DNA of 64,000 nt, from assembly GCF_963929015.1 (NCBI RefSeq), contig NZ_CAWVHE010000013.1, forward strand, positions 547,917 to 611,916, in the 5' to 3' direction. Source of the stretch: Merdimonas sp963929015. GTDB lineage: Bacteria; Bacillota; Clostridia; Lachnospirales; Lachnospiraceae. The position numbers and the translations under genes were made by a program. Position 1 is the stretch's first letter, and each line of letters opens with the position of its first letter. The notes beneath the pieces are model-generated. The model had not been told where the DNA came from. It worked only from the letters and a program-made list of their open reading frames with translations, and ran no database searches. Below, piece by piece: positions 43,948-52,842 of this stretch.

Positions 43948-44733
43948 CTAATTCTTCATGCGTTCTTCTTTGATCCGTTCCAGCTCTGTAAATACATAAT
44001 CATTGACAACTTTGATATAAGTGCCCTTCATACCGGAGGAGCGGGATTCGATCACGCCGGCGCTCTCAAATTTTCTAAGAGCATTTACGATCACGGATCT
44101 GGTAATTCCCACCCGGTCGGCAATCTTACTTGCCACGAGGATGCCTTCTGTCCCGTTCAGCTCATCGAAAATATGGATGATCGCTTCCAGTTCGGAATAA
44201 GACAATGTGCTGATCGCAGACTGGACAATGTGTTCTTTTCTGCTCTCTTCTGCATTCTCCTCATTGACAGAGCGAAGCATCTCCAGACCAACTACCGTTG
44301 TCCCGTATTCACTTAAAATAATATCGTCGATCTCATAAATCTCGTGAACCTTGTAGATAAACAGGGTGCCCAGCCGTTCTCCGGCGATATCAATGGGCGT
44401 AATAATGGCCTGGTATCCGCTGACTACTTCCGGTGAAAATCCCAGGGTTTCCAGATTCACATTTTCTTTGGTCGAAAGGATGCTAAGGAGACGCTCATTG
44501 AGCATCGCGTCCACATGGGTCCCCACCTTCTGTTCGATCAGTTCCCGGATCAGCGGGACGCCTTCGCTCTGGCTGCAGCCAAGCACCTTTCCCTTTTTAC
44601 TGATTACTACCACATTGGAAGCCAGGATTTCTGTCAGCACTGCACAGATATCATTGAATACTACTTTACTGGAATTGTTATTGTGGAGTAACTTGTTAAT
44701 TTTTCTTGTTTTGTCTAATAATTGTACACTCAT
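43948..44733 (-). CDS. codY: Global GTP/branched-chain amino acid-sensing regulator CodY
   Basis: CodY represses nutrient-acquisition and stationary-phase genes when GTP and branched-chain amino acids are plentiful. The 261-residue protein has the N-terminal GAF domain (LLDKTRKINKLLHNN, GVPLIRELIEQKVGTHVDAMLNERLL) and the C-terminal winged helix ASKIADRVGITRSVIVNALRKFESAGVIESRSSGMKGTYIKV, nearly identical to characterised CodY. A promoter lies 27-55 bp upstream and a CodY-like box lies next to it. Confidence 0.97.
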   Translation of the reverse strand: MSVQLLDKTRKINKLLHNNNSSKVVFNDICAVLTEILASNVVVISKKGKVLGCSQSEGVPLIRELIEQKVGTHVDAMLNERLLSILSTKENVNLETLGFSPEVVSGYQAIITPIDIAGERLGTLFIYKVHEIYEIDDIILSEYGTTVVGLEMLRSVNEENAEESRKEHIVQSAISTLSYSELEAIIHIFDELNGTEGILVASKIADRVGITRSVIVNALRKFESAGVIESRSSGMKGTYIKVVNDYVFTELERIKEERMKN

Positions 44734-44759
44734 TGGCAGACCTCCATCCTTATGAAGTT

Positions 44760-44788
44760 ATATTATCATATGTTTTCTGTATGTTCAA
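44760..44788 (-). promoter_or_regulatory. Sigma-A promoter of codY
   Basis: On the minus strand: TTGAAC (44783-44788), 17-bp spacer, TAATAT (44760-44765). It lies in the topA-codY gap, so codY can be expressed apart from topA. Confidence 0.75.
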
Positions 44789-44790
44789 TA

Positions 44791-44805
44791 AATTTTCTAA
44801 ATATT
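44791..44805. promoter_or_regulatory. CodY-box-like sequence at the codY promoter
   Basis: AATTTTCTAAATATT has two mismatches to the CodY consensus AATTTTCWGAAAATT. It ends three bases from the -35 hexamer of the codY promoter and overlaps the topA stop codon. Confidence 0.5.
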
Positions 44806-46881
44806 CTTTACATTTCTCGTATTTTCCACATAACCGCACTTCTGATCGCTGCACAGCAGTTTATTTCCTCTCTCTACCATGTAGCTTCCGCAGCGCGGAC
44901 ACTTCTTCACAGATGGCTTCTGCCATGACATAAATTCACAATCCGGATTGTTTTCACATCCATAATACTTTCTGCCCTTCTTGGTCTTGCGAAGGACCAC
45001 ATCTTTGCCGCAGATCGGGCAGGGCACGCCGATCTTTTCCAGATAGGGTTTGGTGTTGCGGCACTCCGGAAAGCCCGGACAGGCCAGGAACCTTCCGTGA
45101 GGGCCGTATTTGATCACCATGTTCCGGCCACACTGTTCACAGATCACATCCGTGACTTCGTCTTCTATTTTTACCTTTTCCTGTTCTTCTTCAGCCTTTT
45201 TTACCGCCTCTGAAAGATCTGGATAGAAGTTCTCGATGATCGTTTTCCAGCGCACCTTTCCTTCTGCCACTCCATCCAGAAGTCCTTCCATATTTGCCGT
45301 AAAATTCACATCCACAATACTCGGGAAAGACTGCTTCATAATGTTGTTGACCACTTCCCCGATTTCTGTCATATAAAGGTTCTTGTTTTCCTTTGCCACA
45401 TATCGCCTGGAAATAATGGTCGTAATGGTGGGCGCGTAGGTACTGGGCCGTCCAATCCCCAGTTCTTCCAGCGTCTTTACCAGCGCAGCTTCTGTATAAT
45501 GCGCCGGCGGCTGTGTAAAGTGCTGACTGGTATCAAACTGTTCTTTCGTCAGTTTTGTATCCTGATCCAGTCCGTTCAAAAGCACATTGTTTTCTTCTTT
45601 TTCTTCGTCTGCTTCTGTATACACACAGCGGAACCCTTCAAATACAATCCGGGAAGCCGATACGTTGAACCTGTATTCTCCTGCCGAGATCCGGACAGAA
45701 GTAGTCTCATATCTGGCAGGCTGCATCCGGCTTGCCACAAACCGCTTCCATATCAGCTGATACAGGCGGAACTGGTCTCTGGTCAGGGAATCCTTCATGG
45801 CCGCAGGCGTGCGGGTTACATCCGTGGGACGGATGGCCTCGTGAGCATCCTGGATCGACCGGCCTTCTTTGACTTTTGCCGCAGTTTCCATGGCCACGAA
45901 ATCTTTTCCATAAGTTCCGGAAATGTAGGTCCGCACATTCTGCTCTGCTTCTTCGGAGACGCGGGTAGAATCTGTACGCAGATAAGTGATAAGACCCACG
46001 GTCCCGTTTCCTTTAATATCCACACCCTCATAGAGCTGCTGCGCGATCCGCATGGTCTTGGAGGTGGCAAAATTCAGCGCCTTGGAAGCCTCCTGCTGCA
46101 GGGTGCTGGTTGTAAACGGCACCGGCGCCTTTTTCAGGCGTTCTCCTTTGCGAACCTCTTCCACACGATACTCGGCTCCTTCCAGATCATTTAAGATCTG
46201 ATCCAATTCTTCTCTGGAACGTATAACAATCTTCTGGTTTCCTTTCCCGTAAAACTTCGCCCGCAGCGGTTTTTTCTCACCTTCTGCCCTAAGCTCCGCT
46301 TCCAGAGTCCAGAATTCTTCCGGAATAAATGCGTTGATCTCGTCCTCCCGGTCTGCAATGATCCGAAGCGCAACGGACTGTACACGGCCGGCGCTCAATC
46401 CCCTCTTTACCTTTGCCCACAAAAGAGGACTGATCTTGTATCCCACGATCCGGTCAAGGACCCTTCTTGCCTGCTGTGCGTCCACCAGATTAATATCAAT
46501 ATCCCTCGCATTTTTCAGGGATGCTTTCACTGCGCTTTTGGTAATCTCATTAAAACTGATCCTGTATGTTTTCTTCTCATCCAGTTTCAGAGCCTGACTC
46601 AAATGCCAGGAAATCGCCTCTCCTTCCCGGTCCGGGTCGGTCGCAAGATAGACTTTATCTGCTTTCTTTACTTCTTTTCTCAAGGATGCCAGAATCTCGC
46701 CTTTCCCGCGGATCGTAATATATTTTGGCTCGTAGTCATGTTCGATGTCTATCCCCAGCTGACTTTTGGGAAGATCTCTGACATGTCCGTTTGACGCCAT
46801 GACCACATAATTGCTTCCCAAAAATTTTTTAATAGTCTTCACCTTTGCCGGTGACTCCACGATTACAAGATAGCGTGCCAT
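44797..46881 (-). CDS. topA: DNA topoisomerase I
   Basis: TopA relaxes negative supercoils. The 694-residue type IA enzyme shows the Toprim domain (YLVIVESPAKVKTIKKFLG, DPDREGEAISWHL), the active-site Tyr in GTVGLITYLRTDSTRV and the GRPSTYAPTI block. The C-terminus carries three four-Cys zinc ribbons (beginning CEQCGRN, CPICGKD and CPRCGSY). It follows dprA by 15 bp in a comM-dprA-topA operon, a common Firmicutes arrangement. Confidence 0.98.
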   Translation of the reverse strand: MARYLVIVESPAKVKTIKKFLGSNYVVMASNGHVRDLPKSQLGIDIEHDYEPKYITIRGKGEILASLRKEVKKADKVYLATDPDREGEAISWHLSQALKLDEKKTYRISFNEITKSAVKASLKNARDIDINLVDAQQARRVLDRIVGYKISPLLWAKVKRGLSAGRVQSVALRIIADREDEINAFIPEEFWTLEAELRAEGEKKPLRAKFYGKGNQKIVIRSREELDQILNDLEGAEYRVEEVRKGERLKKAPVPFTTSTLQQEASKALNFATSKTMRIAQQLYEGVDIKGNGTVGLITYLRTDSTRVSEEAEQNVRTYISGTYGKDFVAMETAAKVKEGRSIQDAHEAIRPTDVTRTPAAMKDSLTRDQFRLYQLIWKRFVASRMQPARYETTSVRISAGEYRFNVSASRIVFEGFRCVYTEADEEKEENNVLLNGLDQDTKLTKEQFDTSQHFTQPPAHYTEAALVKTLEELGIGRPSTYAPTITTIISRRYVAKENKNLYMTEIGEVVNNIMKQSFPSIVDVNFTANMEGLLDGVAEGKVRWKTIIENFYPDLSEAVKKAEEEQEKVKIEDEVTDVICEQCGRNMVIKYGPHGRFLACPGFPECRNTKPYLEKIGVPCPICGKDVVLRKTKKGRKYYGCENNPDCEFMSWQKPSVKKCPRCGSYMVERGNKLLCSDQKCGYVENTRNVKNI

Positions 46882-46896
46882 ATCTTTCCTCCGTTA

Positions 46897-48012
46897 TTAC
46901 ACTTTCCCGTCAGTCCTTTTATCGGCTCTGACATAATGATTTCTTGAAATTTCTCTGGCATATCCTTCAAGCACCAGGGAAACCAGAGCTTCCACAACCC
47001 TTCCTGGGCTTAACCCTGTTTCTTCTATTATATGGCTGGTACTCTTTGGAAATAAGCCGAGACAACTATACACCATATTTTCGGGACTTTCAAGCACTAT
47101 TTTTGTTTTGTCAGATTTTTTCATCAGATGAACCTTCTCCATCCCCAATTCCGCCAGAAGCTCTTCCGGCGACAACAGGATCCCTGCTCCCTGTCGGATC
47201 AGCTGGTGGCACCCCTCGCTCAAAGGACTGTTTACAGGCCCCGGCAGCGCATAGACGTCTTTTCCCTGTTCCAGCGCCTGGTCTGCAGTAATGAGGGAAC
47301 CGCTTTTCACCTTCGCCTCCATCACCAGTATCACGTCTGCAAGCCCGCTGATCACACGATTCCTTTCCGGAAAATAAGCAGGCAGCGGTGGCTCGCCGGG
47401 GCAGCGTTCCGAAAGGATGCCGCCCTGCTTTATGATATCCATATACAGACCGATGTGTTCCCTGGGATAACAGACATCCACCCCGCAGCCAAGGACTCCA
47501 TACGTCTTGCCTCCCACGTTCAGGGCTCCTCTTTGTCCGGCTCCGTCCACGCCTTTTGCCATACCACTGATTACCGCGATCCCGGCCGCTGCCAGAGCCT
47601 CTCCGTAAACAAGCGCCATCTCCTCCCCGTAAGGTGTACACCGCCTGGCGCCCACGATCGCGACAGACGGCTGATCGTCCGGCGGAAGCTCCCCGCGGAC
47701 AAAAAGGGCATACGGCGGATCTGGAATCTTAAGAAGTCTTTTGGGATAATCCGCTCCTCCAAAGGTTGTCATAGTGATCCCGCTCTCTTGGATCTTCTCC
47801 CATGCCCGGGCGGCTGCTTCTCTTCTTTCTTTATTGATCAGGACGCAAATGTCCTTCTCCGACAGAAACGCCTTCTCCTTCAGTTGCTTTTCTTCTATAT
47901 AATAAATATCCTCTGCATTTCCAAACACCTCTGTCAGCATTCTTTTTTTCCTGGCAGACAAAGGGCTTAAGGATGCCAGCCAGTAATCATAGGCTTTTTT
48001 CTCTTCTTTCAT
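46897..48012 (-). CDS. dprA: DNA processing protein DprA
   Basis: DprA loads RecA on incoming single-stranded DNA during transformation. The 371-residue protein has an N-terminal helical region, the Rossmann-type DprA domain (SVAIVGARRCTPYGEEMALVYGEAL, VISGMAKGVDGAGQRGAL, GVLGCGVDVCYPREH, AYFPERNRVISGLADVILVMEAKVKSGSLITADQALEQG) and a C-terminal winged helix (SHIIEETGLSPGRVVEALVSLVLEGYA). It lies between comM and topA. Confidence 0.96.
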   Translation of the reverse strand: MKEEKKAYDYWLASLSPLSARKKRMLTEVFGNAEDIYYIEEKQLKEKAFLSEKDICVLINKERREAAARAWEKIQESGITMTTFGGADYPKRLLKIPDPPYALFVRGELPPDDQPSVAIVGARRCTPYGEEMALVYGEALAAAGIAVISGMAKGVDGAGQRGALNVGGKTYGVLGCGVDVCYPREHIGLYMDIIKQGGILSERCPGEPPLPAYFPERNRVISGLADVILVMEAKVKSGSLITADQALEQGKDVYALPGPVNSPLSEGCHQLIRQGAGILLSPEELLAELGMEKVHLMKKSDKTKIVLESPENMVYSCLGLFPKSTSHIIEETGLSPGRVVEALVSLVLEGYAREISRNHYVRADKRTDGKV

Positions 48013-48027
48013 TGATCCACCTTTCTT

Positions 48028-49566
48028 TTACCTTCCCCAGTATTGCTTGTCCACCGTCCGGTATCCTGCTGCCTCTTTTAAATGAGGGAGAAGGATCTGG
48101 CTGCTGTTCTCCAGATCCGCGATTGTCCGCGCAACCTTCAGGATCTTGTGATAGGTTCTTGCCGTCAGATTCAGAACCTGAAACGCCCGTCTCATAAATC
48201 GTTCGCCGTCCTGGTCCAGCAGACAGTATGTTTCCACTTCACGGCTTCCCAGAAGGGCATTGGAGCGGATCGCCGTCCCCGCATACCTTCTGGCCTGCAA
48301 TTCTCTGGCCGCGCAGACCCTTTTACGGATCTCCCTGGAACTTTCCGCCTGCATAGCTCCGCCCTTCAGATCTTCATAAGAGACCCTGGGCGCTTCCACA
48401 CACAGATCGATCCGGTCCAGAAATGGCTGACTGATCTTCCCCAGATATTGCCGGATCTGATTCTGCGTGCAGCTGCATTTCCCAAGATCCGGATAATTCC
48501 CGCAGGGGCAGGGATTCATCGCTGCAACCAGCATGAAATTTGCCGGAAACCGATACGTCCCGTGATTTCTGGCAATACAGATCTGTCGTTCCTCCAGAGG
48601 CTCCCGCAGCGCTTCCAGCACCGGTTTCTCATATTCGGTCAATTCATCCAGAAACAGAACCCCTTCGTGAGCCAGGCTGATCTCCCCTGGCGAGGGCGCC
48701 CTTCCGCCTCCGATCAGAGCTGCCTTTGTCACCGTGTGATGTACTTCCCGGAAAGGGCGCTCCGTGATCAGCGGATGCGTTTCTTCCACTCGCCCAAGCA
48801 CACTGTACACCGCTGTCATCTCCAGACTTTCCTCTTCGCAGGGAGGTGGAAGGATCCCCGGGATCCGTCTGGCGATCATGGATTTTCCGCTGCCCGGAGG
48901 CCCCACCAGCAAAAGATTATGGCCGCCAGCGGCCGCCACCTCCGCCGCCCGTTTCACCCCGCTTTGTCCGCAGATTTCTGCAAAATCCGGTTCTTCTTTT
49001 CCTGGAAGACGCACGGCTTCTTCTCTGTCTCGTACAACCGGAGCAATGGTTGCACTTCCGTCCAGATATCCGCAAACCTGCCGGATGTGAGACACGCCGA
49101 TAATACAGATGTCGTCCACCAGCGCCCCTTCCGCTCCGTTTCCCTCTGGCAGGATACAGGTTTTCATCCCTGCCTCCCTGGCCCGCCTCACGATAGGAAG
49201 GATCCCCGGCACTTTGCGTACCGATCCGTCCAGCCCCAGCTCGCCAATCAGCAAAACCCCATGCAGACTTTCTTCCGGGACAATTCCCAGCGCCGCCAGA
49301 ACCGACACCGCCACAGCCAGATCAAAAGAAGCCCCCTTCTTTCTAAGCGTCGCAGGCGCCAGATTTACCATAATCTTCTTTGCCGGAAGCCGGATATTTG
49401 CATTGCTAAGAGCCGTCCGCACCCGCTGCGCCGCCTCCTTTACTTCCGACGAAAGATATCCGACCATATGAAACACCGGAAGGCCATTGCTGATATCCGC
49501 CTCCACCCGGATCAACTCTACCTGCATTCCCTGAATACAGGCAGAAGCTACTGCGCTAAACGCCAT
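48028..49566 (-). CDS. comM: ComM/YifB family Mg-chelatase-like AAA+ ATPase
   Basis: ComM is a hexameric branch-migration helicase in natural transformation (shown in Vibrio). The 512-residue protein has an N-terminal LonC-like domain (FSAVASACIQGMQVELIRVEADISNGLP), Walker A GPPGSGKSMIARRIPGILPP, Walker B GVLFLDELTEY, a zinc-binding CPCGNYPDLGKCSC and the C-terminal Mg_chelatase domain (LNLTARTYHKILKVARTIADL). The start at 49566 is set by GAGGTG. Confidence 0.95.
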   Translation of the reverse strand: MAFSAVASACIQGMQVELIRVEADISNGLPVFHMVGYLSSEVKEAAQRVRTALSNANIRLPAKKIMVNLAPATLRKKGASFDLAVAVSVLAALGIVPEESLHGVLLIGELGLDGSVRKVPGILPIVRRAREAGMKTCILPEGNGAEGALVDDICIIGVSHIRQVCGYLDGSATIAPVVRDREEAVRLPGKEEPDFAEICGQSGVKRAAEVAAAGGHNLLLVGPPGSGKSMIARRIPGILPPPCEEESLEMTAVYSVLGRVEETHPLITERPFREVHHTVTKAALIGGGRAPSPGEISLAHEGVLFLDELTEYEKPVLEALREPLEERQICIARNHGTYRFPANFMLVAAMNPCPCGNYPDLGKCSCTQNQIRQYLGKISQPFLDRIDLCVEAPRVSYEDLKGGAMQAESSREIRKRVCAARELQARRYAGTAIRSNALLGSREVETYCLLDQDGERFMRRAFQVLNLTARTYHKILKVARTIADLENSSQILLPHLKEAAGYRTVDKQYWGR

Positions 49567-49706
49567 ACACACACCTCATTTCCCCAAAACAGACATCATC
49601 CACCTACAACAAATTCCTTTCCCTTGTGAACACCGGCCGAAATGGCCAACAGAACAATAGATCATTCAGAATCTGCCAGAAAAATCGATTCCAAAAAGAC
49701 AATTTT

Positions 49707-49736
49707 ATCATAACACCATCCGCAGGAAACTGTCAA
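49707..49736 (-). promoter_or_regulatory. Sigma-A promoter of comM-dprA-topA
   Basis: On the minus strand: TTGACA (49731-49736), 18-bp spacer, TATGAT (49707-49712), about 140 bp upstream of comM. Confidence 0.55.
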
Positions 49737-49776
49737 TCGGGTACAGGGTAAATTCCATTTAGGTACAGGGCAAATG

Positions 49777-49816
49777 GCAATTTGGGACGTAGTCCTTTGC
49801 AAAAAGTCTACGTCCT
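49777..49816. repeat. Palindromic repeat copy 3 (degenerate) overlapping the end of sigK
   Basis: The 33-base core at 49784-49816 matches the cores at 29317 and 56038 with a few substitutions, and shares the left flank GCAATTT with copy 2. The outer stem GGACGTAG/CTACGTCC is intact; the inner stem has two mismatches. It contributes the last two sense codons and the stop codon of sigK. Next to it, 49741-49783 holds two imperfect direct repeats starting GTACAGGG. Confidence 0.85.
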
Positions 49817-50437
49817 GATTTCCATTTCTTTCCGCAGTTTTCCAATAGCGCTTTTTTCAATCCTGGAGACATAGGAGCGGGAAATCCCCAGCTGTTCTGC
49901 TATTTCCCGCTGGGTATATTCTTCTTCGTTATAGAGCCCGTACCGCATTTTCAGTACGATGCGTTCTCTTGGCGACAGGATGGATTCTACCTTTTGGTAC
50001 AGTTTTCGGATATCTTCCTGTAACTCTGCTTTTTGATGAGCATTTTCTTCTTCTGTTTCAATGATATCAAAAAGGTGTATTTCATTTCCTTCCCGGTCTG
50101 TACCGATGGGCTCATAGAGCGAAACCTCTCTTGCCGTTTTCTTTTTGGCCCGCAGGTGCATAAGGATCTCATTTTCGATACATCTTGCCGCGTAGGTCCC
50201 AAGCCTTACGCATTTTCCCGGGTTAAATGTGACTACCGCCTTGATCAGCCCGATCGTGCCTATGGACAGCAGATCTTCTGCCTCTTCTTCATATGCCTGA
50301 TACTTTTTTACGATGTGCGCCACCAGGCGCAGGTTACGTTCGATCAGAATATGCTTCGCCTCCAGGTCACCCTCCGTATATTTTTGCATGTATTCCTTTT
50401 CTTCTGATGCTGTGAGGGGTTGCGGAAATGACTTCAA
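49808..50437 (-). CDS. sigK: Late mother-cell sigma factor SigK, without pro-sequence
   Basis: The protein of 209 residues has region 2 (LVAHIVKKYQAYEEEAEDLLSIG, YAARCIENEILMHLRAKKKTAREVSLYEPIGTDREGNEI) and region 4 (QREIAEQLGISRSYVSRIEKSA) typical of SigK. I chose TTG at 50437 as start: AAGAGGTG lies six bases upstream and the protein then begins KSFPQPLTASEE, matching mature SigK. The frame is open to an ATG at 50506, but that extension is basic (KKKKRHR), not a hydrophobic pro-peptide. The gene is uninterrupted (no skin element). The C-terminal Arg-Thr and stop lie inside palindromic repeat copy 3. Confidence 0.9.
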   Translation of the reverse strand: MKSFPQPLTASEEKEYMQKYTEGDLEAKHILIERNLRLVAHIVKKYQAYEEEAEDLLSIGTIGLIKAVVTFNPGKCVRLGTYAARCIENEILMHLRAKKKTAREVSLYEPIGTDREGNEIHLFDIIETEEENAHQKAELQEDIRKLYQKVESILSPRERIVLKMRYGLYNEEEYTQREIAEQLGISRSYVSRIEKSAIGKLRKEMEIRT

Positions 50438-50464
50438 GATGAGCACCTCTTGGCGTATTTGATA

Positions 50465-50473
50465 TACTCTATG
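50465..50473 (-). promoter_or_regulatory. Possible sigma-K/sigma-E -10 upstream of sigK
   Basis: On the minus strand CATAGAGTA fits the sigma-K -10 consensus CATANNNTA, and an AC dinucleotide lies 17 bp upstream. Autoregulation is known for Bacillus sigK. The site is about 30 bp before the TTG start. Confidence 0.35.
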
Positions 50474-50524
50474 TCGTTTTTTCTTTTTTTGTGCTTTTCC
50501 ATGCAATTTTCTCTATGCAAAGGG

Positions 50525-50553
50525 TTCACAAAGGCTTTGGAAAAAGTTATAGT
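50525..50553 (+). promoter_or_regulatory. Sigma-A promoter of the sensor kinase operon
   Basis: TTCACA (50525-50530), 17-bp spacer, TATAGT (50548-50553), 35 bp before the kinase ATG. Confidence 0.55.
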
Positions 50554-50587
50554 AAAAGTAGAAACCCGGTAAAAATGGAGCTTTTTT

Positions 50588-51874
50588 ATGAATAATAAAA
50601 TGAAAACCCTGGTTTTCTCATGTCTGCTGATGATTCTGGCTGCACAGTTCAGTGTAAATCTTTTTTTTGCAGATTTTGAGATTTCCGTTGCCGTGATCTT
50701 TCTTCCGGTTTTTCTGTTCTTAAAAAAAGATTTCCCCATCCTGCCCGCAGCCCTTTGCTCCGGCACAGGTGTATTTCTTGTACGGCTTTTTCTTTCCTGG
50801 CTGCGAAACGGCGATCTGAGTGTCGCCTGGTCTTTCTATCCGGAGATCCTTTTTTATTTCTGCTACGGACTTCTGCTCTTTGCAGGATCGCGGCTCCTTC
50901 CGAAAAAGGACGGAACCTTCCGGTTTTTCTTTCCCTACCTGGCGGTGATCGACTATCTGTCCAACCTGGCTGAACTTCTTCTCCGGGAAGGAAGCGACGC
51001 CTTTCTTTTCCCGGCCCAGGCCGCTATTTTTCTGGTAGCTGTTTTAAGAACAGGACTGATCTGGTGCGTTCTTACCACGCTTGATCAGTATCGTCTTCTC
51101 CTCCTTCGCAGGGAGCACGAAAAACGATATCGAAATCTGCTGCTTTTGATCTCCCGTCTCCACGGGGAAGTCCTCTGGATGGAAAAAAACACTCATCTGA
51201 TCGAGTCTACCATGAATACTGCTTACCGTCTCTATGAAGAGCTAAAAAAACAGCCCGGACAGGAGTCTTTTGCCCGGTCCGCCCTTGCCGTGGCCGGAGA
51301 CATTCACGAGATCAAAAAAGAATATCTTCTGATCATGCGCGGCATATCAGAGGTGCTGGACCAGGAGCTGAAAAGCAGCGGAATGTATATGGAAGAAATC
51401 TTAATATTAATGAAAGACGCCCTGATCCGCCTGGGGAAAGAAAAAGAGAAAGATGTAACCGTAGCCCTTCACTGCTCCGGCCGCCTGTACACCACCCGCC
51501 ATTACGCCTGGATGTCTGTATTCCGCAATCTGTTTACCAACGCTTTGGAGGCGGCGGACACTCCTTTTGTCCGGATTGAAGCAACTCAGACATTTACCGA
51601 ACAAACATGCGTTTTTACCGTGACCGACCACGGCCCCGGCATTCCGCTCCAGAATCAGGAAGAAATCTTTCACCCCGGCTTCTCTACAAAAATCAACTAT
51701 GAGACCGGCGAGATCAGCCGGGGACTCGGCCTGAATCTGGTCCGCGGCCTGATCACAGACCAGTTTCACGGATCCATCTCCCTGGCCTCCCGCCCAGGAG
51801 AGACCACATTTACCATCGAAGTACCAAAGACGGAATTTGAAACAGAAACCACAGAAGAAAGGATGATACCATGA
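50588..51874 (+). CDS. Sensor histidine kinase, GlnK (YcbA)-like
   Basis: The 428-residue protein has five or six transmembrane segments in the first 165 residues, a short linker and a kinase core: phospho-acceptor His-240 in GDIHEIKKEY, N-box NLFTNALEAA (314-323), G1 DHGPGI and G2 GLGLNLV. There is no large extracellular loop, so it probably senses within the membrane or through it. The stop codon overlaps the start of the response regulator by 4 bp (ATGA). The pair resembles Bacillus GlnK-GlnL, which regulates glutamine use; the signal here is unknown. Confidence 0.88.
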   Translation: MNNKMKTLVFSCLLMILAAQFSVNLFFADFEISVAVIFLPVFLFLKKDFPILPAALCSGTGVFLVRLFLSWLRNGDLSVAWSFYPEILFYFCYGLLLFAGSRLLPKKDGTFRFFFPYLAVIDYLSNLAELLLREGSDAFLFPAQAAIFLVAVLRTGLIWCVLTTLDQYRLLLLRREHEKRYRNLLLLISRLHGEVLWMEKNTHLIESTMNTAYRLYEELKKQPGQESFARSALAVAGDIHEIKKEYLLIMRGISEVLDQELKSSGMYMEEILILMKDALIRLGKEKEKDVTVALHCSGRLYTTRHYAWMSVFRNLFTNALEAADTPFVRIEATQTFTEQTCVFTVTDHGPGIPLQNQEEIFHPGFSTKINYETGEISRGLGLNLVRGLITDQFHGSISLASRPGETTFTIEVPKTEFETETTEERMIP

Positions 51875-52752
51875 ATTTTTATCTTCTCGATGATGACAGA
51901 AATATCCGGCGGATCCTGGCGCAGATCATTACAGACCGGGAGCTTGGAAACGTATGCGGATACGGAAGCAACGGACACGAAGGCCTGGACGAAGTCTTTG
52001 ACCTGAAACCAGATATTATTATTGTGGATCTTCTGATGCCGGAAATGGACGGGATCACCTTTGTAGAGCACGCAAAGCCAGGACTTCCTGACACTGCCTT
52101 TGTCATGCTTTCTCAGGTGTCGTCCAAGGAAATGATCGCTGCCGCCTATGAAGCGGGGATTGAATTTTTTATCCAGAAACCGATCAACAGTATAGAAGTG
52201 GAAACGGTGATCCAGAAGGTCCGCCAGAATCTGTCTATGAAGCGAACGCTTCAGAAAGTACAGGAGCTCTTTACCGAGGATATCCCCGGAACCCTGGACC
52301 GCGCGTCTGCCCCGGCTTCTGAAACAGAAAACGAAAGCCCCCTTGCCTCCTGCCAGGAAGCCGTCGCATCCTTGCAGCTCATCCTTCAGCGTCTCGGGAT
52401 TGCCGGCGACATCGGCAGCCGCGACATCATTTCTGTTGTAGAGTACATGATACAGAACCACTCAGAGGCTGCAGATCTGACGCTTAACGAGCTGTGCAGC
52501 CGCTTCAGCGAGACTCCCAAATCCATGGAACAAAGGATCCGCAGAGCTGCTGCCGCAGGACTTTCCAATCTGGCGCATCTGGGGCTCGAGGATTATGGAA
52601 ATGAAATTTTTACCGAATATTCCAACACCCTCTACAACTTCGAGCAGGTCCGCAGGGAAATGGATTTCATCCGGGGAAAAAGTGAAAAACGCGGAAACAT
52701 CAAGATCAAAAGTTTTTTAAACGCTCTGGTTATGTACTGTGTGCACAAATAA
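51871..52752 (+). CDS. Response regulator with YcbB-type output domain (GlnL-like)
   Basis: The 293-residue protein has a receiver domain (FYLLDDDRNIRRIL, phospho-acceptor Asp-53 in IIIVDLLMPEMDG, conserved Lys in FFIQKPI) and a C-terminal YcbB domain (about 150-290) with RDIISVVEYMIQNHSEA and SETPKSMEQRIRRAAAAGLSNLAHLGLEDYGNEIFTEYS, which resembles the Spo0A-like DNA-binding fold. It is translationally coupled to the kinase and is followed by a terminator, then the PTS-type gene it may control. Confidence 0.88.
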   Translation: MNFYLLDDDRNIRRILAQIITDRELGNVCGYGSNGHEGLDEVFDLKPDIIIVDLLMPEMDGITFVEHAKPGLPDTAFVMLSQVSSKEMIAAAYEAGIEFFIQKPINSIEVETVIQKVRQNLSMKRTLQKVQELFTEDIPGTLDRASAPASETENESPLASCQEAVASLQLILQRLGIAGDIGSRDIISVVEYMIQNHSEAADLTLNELCSRFSETPKSMEQRIRRAAAAGLSNLAHLGLEDYGNEIFTEYSNTLYNFEQVRREMDFIRGKSEKRGNIKIKSFLNALVMYCVHK

Positions 52753-52770
52753 GGTCTGAAGAAGAAAGTG

Positions 52771-52827
52771 ACGCATCCCCTAAAATTTGTGAACAATCCA
52801 CAAATTTTAGAGGATGCGTTATTTTTT
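52771..52827 (+). terminator. Strong terminator after the two-component operon
   Basis: A 21-bp stem (52771-52791 with 52799-52819, one mismatch, 7-nt loop) is followed by TATTTTTTC. The A/T-rich inner stem also places TTTGTGAACAATCCACAAA at the tip. Confidence 0.9.
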
Positions 52828-52842
52828 CTTGTCTGTTCTGAC

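Noticed and set aside
46191..46794. Short plus-strand frames within topA and other genes that resemble small proteins
   Set aside because: They lie antisense to conserved genes, lack RBSs and show biased low-complexity composition.
48082..49629. 515-codon open frame on the plus strand opposite comM
   Set aside because: It is antisense to a fully conserved ComM, has no RBS or family features, and its length reflects codon bias of the opposite strand. The same holds for the 418-codon frame opposite murD (10315-11571).
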